This document shows positions 58,852-64,000 of a stretch of DNA of 64,000 nucleotides, in pieces (position 1 is the stretch's first letter; each line of letters starts with the position of its first letter). Location: the NCBI GenBank assembly GCA_023382675.1, contig JAHDWN010000001.1:1-64000 (forward strand), read 5' to 3'. The translations under genes and the position numbers were made by a program. Source of the stretch: Anaerolineae bacterium. GTDB taxonomy: Bacteria; Chloroflexota; Anaerolineae; Aggregatilineales; Phototrophicaceae. The notes beneath the pieces were generated by a model. It saw nothing but the letters and a program-made list of their open reading frames with translations, made no database searches and was not told the DNA's origin.

Positions 58852-59970
58852 TCAGCCTACGACACGTTGATAAACTGCCAGTGTCTGATCGATCATCCTA
58901 TCAGCACTGAAATGCGTCTCCAGGCGATCTTCGCCCAGCATTCCCATGTGATGGCGCAGTGCCGAGTCCTCTACCAACAAGATCATCGCCTCGGCCAGCG
59001 CCACGACATCCCGTGGTGGCACGAGCAGCCCGGTTTCCTGGTGAACGATAATCTCAGGGATCGCGCTGACGGATGTTGCGACGACCGGCACCGACACCGA
59101 CATCACTTCTAACAGCGTCAAGCCGAAGCCTTCCCACAGACTCGGCATCAGGAAAACGTCCAGAGCCGCCATCACTTGCAGCGCATTCGAACGCCAGCCC
59201 AGAAAATGCACGTTGTCCGAGAGTTGGAGGCGCTCGGTCTCCGTCTCCAGCGCCTGGCGCAGCGCCCCATCGCCTGCAACCACCAGATGTGCATCGGGGA
59301 AAGCGTCCACCACGCGCCTGAATGCGCGAAGACCGTCGTCAATGCCTTTTTGAGCGATCAGCCGCGCGACAATGCCAAAGATAACCGTGTCGGGCGACAG
59401 TTGAAGCTCACTGCAAAGATCCGCGCGCGCTGCTTTCTTGTCAATCACAGGTCGCTGATGCGCGATGCCATAGTGGACGACGTTCAGCTTATCAGCCGGC
59501 GCGCCTTCCGTGTCGATGCTGAAGCGCGCCACCGCCGACGAGATAGCGATGCCCGCGTCGGTGAGTTGCCAGAGAAAGCGAATAAGCTGCCGATAAGGCG
59601 TGACCGCCCTGAAGGGATCGTCATTATGCCGGCTGCTGATCACGCGCACACCCGTCCCCCACGCTGCCAATGTGCCATAGAGATCAGCATGGATCAGGTG
59701 CGTATGCAGGATGTCCGGTTTACGCTGGCGCAGACGCCCGTTCAACCAGGGAGTCAGCGTTGGGTCGATGTGGCGGCGGATCGTGCGGCGCTCAACAGGA
59801 ACGCCCTCAGCTTCCATAAAAAGCGCGTAGTCATCCAGTATTCGATCTTTTTCGACCAGCAGAATTAGATCGACGTCGACACCGCGCGCCCGAAGGCCAG
59901 GGATGAGGGTCAAGAGGTGGCGTTCTGCCCCGGCAATACCGACGGCTTTGATGAGATGTGTGACACGCAT
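58852..59970 (-). CDS. GT4 family glycosyltransferase
   Basis: 372 residues from ATG 59970 (MRVTHLIKAVGIAGAERHLLTLIPGL). GT-B fold: ILHTHLIHADLYGTLAAWGTGVRVISSRHNDD, VIFGIVARLIAQKGIDDGLRAFRRVVD, VVAGDGALRQALE, and MPSLWEGFGLTLLEVMSVSVPVVATSVSAIPEI with the EX7E pair. It overlaps the epimerase's stop by about 8 bases or less, and is 7 bases before the next GT4 gene, so it is in the same operon. Sugar and acceptor not known. Confidence 0.85.
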   Translation of the reverse strand: MRVTHLIKAVGIAGAERHLLTLIPGLRARGVDVDLILLVEKDRILDDYALFMEAEGVPVERRTIRRHIDPTLTPWLNGRLRQRKPDILHTHLIHADLYGTLAAWGTGVRVISSRHNDDPFRAVTPYRQLIRFLWQLTDAGIAISSAVARFSIDTEGAPADKLNVVHYGIAHQRPVIDKKAARADLCSELQLSPDTVIFGIVARLIAQKGIDDGLRAFRRVVDAFPDAHLVVAGDGALRQALETETERLQLSDNVHFLGWRSNALQVMAALDVFLMPSLWEGFGLTLLEVMSVSVPVVATSVSAIPEIIVHQETGLLVPPRDVVALAEAMILLVEDSALRHHMGMLGEDRLETHFSADRMIDQTLAVYQRVVG

Positions 59971-59977
59971 AATGCGC

Positions 59978-60916
59978 TCAGGCACTCTGTCGATACCATT
60001 CGACGGTTCGCACCAATCCCGCATCAAAATCCACCACGGGAGAGAAATCAAGCAGCTCGCGCGCCAGTTCGACGCTTGCGCGTGAATGACGAATATCACC
60101 CTGGCGCGGCGGCTCAAAGATCGGCTTGCAAGCAAAATCAAGAATCCGATTGAGCTTCTCAACCAGCTCCAGCAGCGACACGCTGATGCCCAGGGCCAGA
60201 TTCATCACTTTGCCAACGGCCTGGGGCGCATGGGCAGCGAGCAGATTGCCATGAACCACATTGTCGATGTAGGTAAAATCGCGCGACTGTCCGCCATCGC
60301 CGTAAATCGTCGGCGACTTGCCAGATAGCATCGCTATGATAAAGCGCGGGATAACCGCCGCATACAGCGAAGCAGGGTCCTGGCGCGGGCCAAATACATT
60401 GAAATAACGCAGCGAAACTGTTTCCAGGCCATAACATGCGGTAAATGCCTGGCAATAATATTCTGCGGTGAGCTTCGAAACGCCATACGGCGACAGCGGG
60501 CGTGGCGCGAGCGTTTCGACCTTGCTTTCAACGTCAATGTCACCATAGGCAGACGATGACGCAGCATAGACCACGCGCCGCACACCTGCATCACGTGCCG
60601 CGAGGAGCACATTCAAGGTGCCCTGGACGTTGATCCTGTCCGTCGTGAGGGGGTCTTCAACGCTGCGTTGGACAGAGGGCAGCGCCGCCTGGTGGAAAAC
60701 GCAATCTACACCCTTGAAGATCGGTTCGATCGCTTCACGATCCAAAATATCAACTTCATGGAGCTGAATGTCATCGCGCATGTGCGCCAGGTTGGCGCGT
60801 TTGCCGGTGGAGAAATTATCGACCACACGCACCTGGTGGCCCTCAGCCAACAGACGTTCTGCGATGTGCGAGCCGATAAACCCGGCACCGCCTGTCACTA
60901 CATACGTCTCAGCCAT
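59978..60916 (-). CDS. NDP-sugar epimerase (UDP-glucose/GlcNAc 4-epimerase-like SDR)
   Basis: 312 residues from ATG 60916. Rossmann loop TYVVTGGAGFIGSHIAERLLAEGHQVRVVDNFSTGKR, the active-site strand VVYAASSSAYGDIDVE and YGVSKLTAEYYCQAFTACYG (YxxxK), then RYFNVFGPRQDPASLYAAVIPRFI and GDGGQSRDFTYIDNVVHGNLLA. The RDFTYIDN and length fit the WbpP/Gne group of UDP-GlcNAc or UDP-glucose 4-epimerases. It supplies an epimerised sugar for the linked GT4 enzymes. Confidence 0.88.
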   Translation of the reverse strand: MAETYVVTGGAGFIGSHIAERLLAEGHQVRVVDNFSTGKRANLAHMRDDIQLHEVDILDREAIEPIFKGVDCVFHQAALPSVQRSVEDPLTTDRINVQGTLNVLLAARDAGVRRVVYAASSSAYGDIDVESKVETLAPRPLSPYGVSKLTAEYYCQAFTACYGLETVSLRYFNVFGPRQDPASLYAAVIPRFIIAMLSGKSPTIYGDGGQSRDFTYIDNVVHGNLLAAHAPQAVGKVMNLALGISVSLLELVEKLNRILDFACKPIFEPPRQGDIRHSRASVELARELLDFSPVVDFDAGLVRTVEWYRQSA

Positions 60917-60985
60917 GAAGATGTCTACTGCTCCACATGCTGCACAGGCGTATAACCTGTAAATCACCAACGGCCACGACGATGA

Positions 60986-62008
60986 TCAGCGTTTCTGGCG
61001 AGCGCGCTGCCAGATCATCGCCATAAGGACCAGCCAGATCGCGAGAGCGATCAAAGACAGCACACCCACTGTCCAGGCAATCGGTGGTTCCGCCAGACTC
61101 ACCACCATCGCCAACGCCCCGAAAACAAAGCAAAAGCTGTAGAGCACAGCAATCGTCTTGCGCTGGCTCAGGCCGAGGCTCATGATGCGGTGGGACATAT
61201 GATCTTTACCGCCCTGCGTCAGCGGCCTGCCCTCGACAAAGCGCGTGATCAATACCAGGACAATATCCGCGAGCGGCAACGCCAACACAAGCAGCGGGAT
61301 CATCCAGGTCACGCCAAGCGGCTGCGTGCCGAACTCCAATTTGATCGCCAGGATCGCCAGCACGAAACCCAAAACGAGCGATCCCATATCACCCATGAAG
61401 GTACGCGCGGGATTGAAGTTATAGATCAGGAAGCCCACAGCACTGCCCAGAAGCGCCGCCGCCAAGGCGCTGACCAGACTTAGCTCTTGCGTGAAGGCAA
61501 TCACCATGAAAAACCCGGAGGCGATGCCAGTCAGCCCGGCTGCAAGACCATCCATATTGTCGTTGAAGTTAACGGCGTTGGTCACAGCCAGAATCCAGAT
61601 CACTGTGATGGGCACATCCAGCCAGAGAGAGCCGAATAATTCGACGCGGATACCCGCCGCGATCACGACGAGCGCAGCGATGGTCATCGCCACCAGACGA
61701 ATACGCACGCTGAGATTGTATTTGTCATCCAGCGCACCGACGAGCGCCAGCAGCGCCGCACCGCTCAAGAGCGCAGCAAACTCGCGCATGTGCTGCGGTG
61801 GGCTAAAGACAATCAGGGCAAATGCCAGAGCAATGTAAATCGCCAGCCCGCCCAGTAATGGCGTCGATTCACTGTGCAATTTACGCGCAGCCGGTTTATC
61901 GACAAAGCCAATGCGCAGCGCAATCGCCCGTGAGATCGGCGTCAAGCTCAGGGATGCGGCAAAACCAATGACAAGAATCGGGAGGAAATTGAGCTGTAGG
62001 GTATCCAT
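60986..62008 (-). CDS. WecA/TagO-like undecaprenyl-phosphate sugar-1-phosphate transferase
   Basis: 340 residues from ATG 62008, GGAG upstream. About ten membrane helices with the MraY/WecA motifs: GFVDKPAARKLHSESTPLLGGLAIYIAL, LVGALDDKYNLSVRIRL, AVNFNDNMDGLAAGLTGIAS (DD-type and FNxxDGLDGLA-type loops), FNPARTFMGDMGSLVLGFVLA and a cytosolic end FVEGRPLTQGGKDHMSHRIMSLGLSQRKTI. It starts a glycan by putting a sugar phosphate, probably GlcNAc-1-P, on undecaprenyl phosphate. Downstream are epimerase and GT4 genes that would extend it. Confidence 0.9.
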   Translation of the reverse strand: MDTLQLNFLPILVIGFAASLSLTPISRAIALRIGFVDKPAARKLHSESTPLLGGLAIYIALAFALIVFSPPQHMREFAALLSGAALLALVGALDDKYNLSVRIRLVAMTIAALVVIAAGIRVELFGSLWLDVPITVIWILAVTNAVNFNDNMDGLAAGLTGIASGFFMVIAFTQELSLVSALAAALLGSAVGFLIYNFNPARTFMGDMGSLVLGFVLAILAIKLEFGTQPLGVTWMIPLLVLALPLADIVLVLITRFVEGRPLTQGGKDHMSHRIMSLGLSQRKTIAVLYSFCFVFGALAMVVSLAEPPIAWTVGVLSLIALAIWLVLMAMIWQRARQKR

Positions 62009-62081
62009 ATCGCTCCGGCGTTTATGACGAGGGCAGTATACCACAGGCACATTTGCCGAAACAGACATTGTTTAGAGCGCA

Positions 62082-62627
62082 TCAGGAAGATGGCGGTAAC
62101 AAGCCACCACCGGAACGTTCGATCACGCGCTGAATTTCGCGCAGCCACCGTTCGGCATCAGCCTTGCGCTTGTCACCTGCACGCTCGAATGATTGGCGTG
62201 CGCGCTCCATGAAATCGATGGCGTTGGCGAAGTCGTGTTTGCGAAAAGAGGTCAATCCGAGGTAGTAGAGAGTCTCAGGGCGCGTTTGATCCGCATAGTA
62301 GGCGTCCTTGAAATGCGCCAACGCCTCTTCCCAATTCTCATCCTGGAAAGCAACTATGCCACGTCCATAATGGGCCAGCATTTCATAGCGATTCAGCACC
62401 AGCGCGGCATGGAAATCATCGAGTGCGCGTTTTTGTTCGCCATCTTCAAGATAGATGAAGCCCCGCGCGGCCAGATACTCTGCTTTTCGGGGCATCAGTT
62501 CAATCGCATCATTCATCGCGTCCAGCGCCACGTCGAAATCGCGCTTCTTGTAGGCGTCGAGCGCGTTTTTGTAGTACTCATCGGCCTCGTAACGGGTCAA
62601 CCCGAGGCGCTGATTGAAACTGGGCAT
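62082..62627 (-). CDS. TPR-repeat protein
   Basis: 181 residues; ATG 62627. About four tetratricopeptide-like units: LTRYEADEYYKNALDAYKKRDFDVALDAMNDAIELMP, KAEYLAARGFIYLEDGEQKRALDDFHAALVLN, RYEMLAHYGRGIVAFQDENWEEALAHFKDAYYAD, ETLYYLGLTSFRKHDFANAIDFMERARQSFERAG. The last 40 residues are basic. It is a protein-binding scaffold; the partner is unknown. It is 73 bases upstream of the WecA-like gene on the same strand, perhaps with its own promoter. Confidence 0.78.
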   Translation of the reverse strand: MPSFNQRLGLTRYEADEYYKNALDAYKKRDFDVALDAMNDAIELMPRKAEYLAARGFIYLEDGEQKRALDDFHAALVLNRYEMLAHYGRGIVAFQDENWEEALAHFKDAYYADQTRPETLYYLGLTSFRKHDFANAIDFMERARQSFERAGDKRKADAERWLREIQRVIERSGGGLLPPSS

Positions 62628-62708
62628 GGTCTGCTCTTTCGTTTAGTGCGAGCGCTGCTCCTGATACCCGTGAAGTGGAGCATTCCATCGTTTCAAGGTG
62701 AACACTCT

Positions 62709-63968
62709 ACAGCGGCTAAAGCCGCGTAGCTTCTGAGGCAGATATGCGCTTACCTGTACCCTTCGGCGCAGGCAGAGGTGCTGTCTTAAGCCTCACGGGT
62801 GTGACCCACCCGGCCCGACGCAAAATATTCAATGCCGCATTGTGATCCCGGTCGAGCGAGAGACCACAAGCGCAAGTGACCCAACGGGTCGAGAGGTCGA
62901 AGTCTTGAAACACAGCCCCGCAGTTCGAGCAACATTTCGACGTGTTGCGAGGATCGACAAATTTGACCGTGCGCCCGGCGCTTTCAGCCTGGCCGCACAG
63001 ATGGTCTGCGAAGTACCCCCAACCACTGTCGAGAATGCTCTTGCTCAGATGCTTGTTACGCACCATGTTTCGGATCGACAAGTCTTCGAGTGCGATGCCA
63101 TCGAAGTGCTGCACCAGTGCATAGATGAGTTTGTTCAGATAGTCCCGGCGCTGGTTGGCGACACGCTCCTGGTGGCGCTGGACGGCGAGCAGCACCTGGC
63201 TTCGGTTTGCACTCCCGCGTTTCGCCCGTGCCAGCTTGCGCTGAAGCAAGCGCAGCTTCTTGTGGCCTGCCCGGTAGAAACTCGGATTGTCTACCTTCTC
63301 GCCGTCGCTGGTCGTGATGAGTGCCGAAATGCCCATGTCCAGGCCAACGACGCGCCCCGTCTCTGGCAGTGGTTTCGGTGTGGGCACTGCGCAGGTGAAA
63401 CTGGCGTACCATTTGCCCGCTTGCAGCAGGATGCGCACGGTCTTGATTGTGCCTGCGATGGGACGATGCCACCGCACCGACACGCGGCCAATGCCAAACA
63501 ATTTCAAACGCTTCCCATCCAGTTGTGCGCCATTGCCGAACTGCTTGAACTCGAAGCTGTTGAAGCGATTGCGCCCTTTGAAACGTGGATAGCCTGGCTT
63601 TTGACCTGCTTTCACCCGGCGAAAGAACGATTGATAGGCGAGGTCAACTTGCTTCACCACGCTTTGCGCCGTCTGGCTGAACAAAATGGCCTCACAACAG
63701 AATGTCGCCCGATAGCGTTTCGCCAGTTGTTCAGTGTCAGCCAGCGTTACCTTTCGCCCTTCGAGCTGATAGGCGTATTTGCGCTCGGCCAGCGCCATGT
63801 TGTAGAGGTTGCGGGCATAGTCCAGCACGCGGTACAGGTTCTGTTCCTGCACATGGCTCGGATACAGGCGGTATTTGAAAACCTGGATGCTTTTGCTAGA
63901 CTCGCTCATGCTTCGACACTCGTTTTGTCGGAGAGCCAGTGGGGACGGCAATCCCGCGACTGGCCTCT
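62709..63968 (-). mobile_element. IS200/IS605-family TnpB element (no TnpA seen)
   Basis: A tnpB gene flanked by hairpins: at the 3' side GCGGC-TAAA-GCCGC (62712-62725), which contains the stop codon, and at the 5' side an imperfect hairpin from GAGAGCCAGT (63931-63940) to ACTGGCCTCTT (63959-63969). Right-end hairpins of this kind, with tnpB ending in ...SEATRL, are typical of IS605 elements. The tnpA transposase is absent in the window, which ends 10-90 bases from the left end, so this may be a tnpB-only element. Exact ends were not proven. Confidence 0.6.
62716..63909 (-). CDS. tnpB: TnpB RNA-guided nuclease (IS200/IS605 OrfB)
   Basis: 397 residues from ATG 63909. N-terminal wedge/REC-like part (FKYRLYPSHVQEQNLYRVLDYARNLYNMALAERK), then RuvC-like nuclease parts: VVGLDMGISALITTSDG (first Asp), GIALEDLSIRNMVRN (Glu), a zinc ribbon NTSKCCSNCGAVFQDFD...VTCACG, and LSLDRDHNAALNILRR (last Asp). 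All three acidic residues are intact, so the nuclease may work. It uses a right-end-derived guide RNA to cut DNA at matching sites next to a short motif. The last residues SEATRL overlap the right-end hairpin. Confidence 0.9.
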   Translation of the reverse strand: MSESSKSIQVFKYRLYPSHVQEQNLYRVLDYARNLYNMALAERKYAYQLEGRKVTLADTEQLAKRYRATFCCEAILFSQTAQSVVKQVDLAYQSFFRRVKAGQKPGYPRFKGRNRFNSFEFKQFGNGAQLDGKRLKLFGIGRVSVRWHRPIAGTIKTVRILLQAGKWYASFTCAVPTPKPLPETGRVVGLDMGISALITTSDGEKVDNPSFYRAGHKKLRLLQRKLARAKRGSANRSQVLLAVQRHQERVANQRRDYLNKLIYALVQHFDGIALEDLSIRNMVRNKHLSKSILDSGWGYFADHLCGQAESAGRTVKFVDPRNTSKCCSNCGAVFQDFDLSTRWVTCACGLSLDRDHNAALNILRRAGWVTPVRLKTAPLPAPKGTGKRISASEATRL

Positions 63969-64000
63969 TTATTTTTGCACGGATGTTCATTCTGTGCCAT

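Overview
The window looks like chromosomal DNA of a member of the Chloroflexota, probably an Anaerolineae-type lineage. This is an inference from gene content and style, not from a marker gene: a homocysteine methyltransferase/MTHFR fusion, RNase Y, RecX, a DhnA-type class I aldolase, an R3H-ATPase of the Ycf45 type, Pro/Thr-rich LysM lipoproteins, and a PBP1A with a very long cytoplasmic tail. Bases are moderately GC-rich and codon use looks even. No rRNA, prophage, CRISPR array or replication origin was seen.

Layout. 1-2.8 kb: end of an esterase, a Zn-PLC-like protein, an OsmC protein and a CrtC/AttH lipocalin-like protein. 2.96-6.0 kb: a two-gene operon of a GT4 glycosyltransferase and a glucosyl-3-phosphoglycerate synthase with extra N-terminal Usp-like domains, probably for a compatible solute. 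6.1-9.9 kb: an XPB/Ssl2-like domain protein, a secreted HExxH protease and a YtxH protein. 10-20 kb: RidA, class I aldolase, a 1433-residue PBP1A, an FMN-binding protein, an acetyltransferase-like protein and the R3H-ATPase. 20-23.5 kb: LysM lipoprotein, PIG-V-like mannosyltransferase, vanadium-haloperoxidase-like PAP2 protein, zinc ribbon and tRNA-Cys. 23.6-29.7 kb: a surface-glycan cluster (membrane protein, GT4, GT9-GT26 fusion), a LOG protein, then an alkyltransferase-like protein and a PfkB kinase on the opposite strand. 29.8-39.3 kb: slipin/NfeD pair, M20 amidohydrolase, ribosomal protein bL28, divergent glycerate kinase and KDPG-aldolase-like gene, a PD40 propeller protein, an FAD amine oxidase-like protein and an acyl-CoA dehydrogenase.

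39.4-49.5 kb: HMT/MTHFR, lytic transglycosylase, a winged-helix protein, SDR protein, a small frameshifted gene, RecX, RNase Y, a sortase and a Zn/Cd-type P-ATPase whose promoter carries an inverted repeat. 49.7-52.9 kb: a GlpA-GlpB fusion plus a small Cys-rich protein. 53 kb: tRNA-Gly and a decayed cytochrome P450. 54-57.6 kb: two tandem ammonium transporters and a GlsB-like protein. 57.6-62 kb: a polyprenyl-linked glycan operon (WecA-like transferase, epimerase, two GT4 enzymes). 62-64 kb: a TPR protein and a TnpB (IS200/IS605 OrfB) element with a hairpin at its right end.

Taken together the window is mostly core metabolism and envelope construction, with three unusual domain fusions (Usp-GpgS, GT9-GT26, GlpA-GlpB). 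The only mobile element is the TnpB unit. I did not find a clear multi-gene defence or otherwise unknown system. The best leads are the fusions, the PBP1A tail, the frameshifted small gene at 44.1-44.4 kb and the TnpB element.
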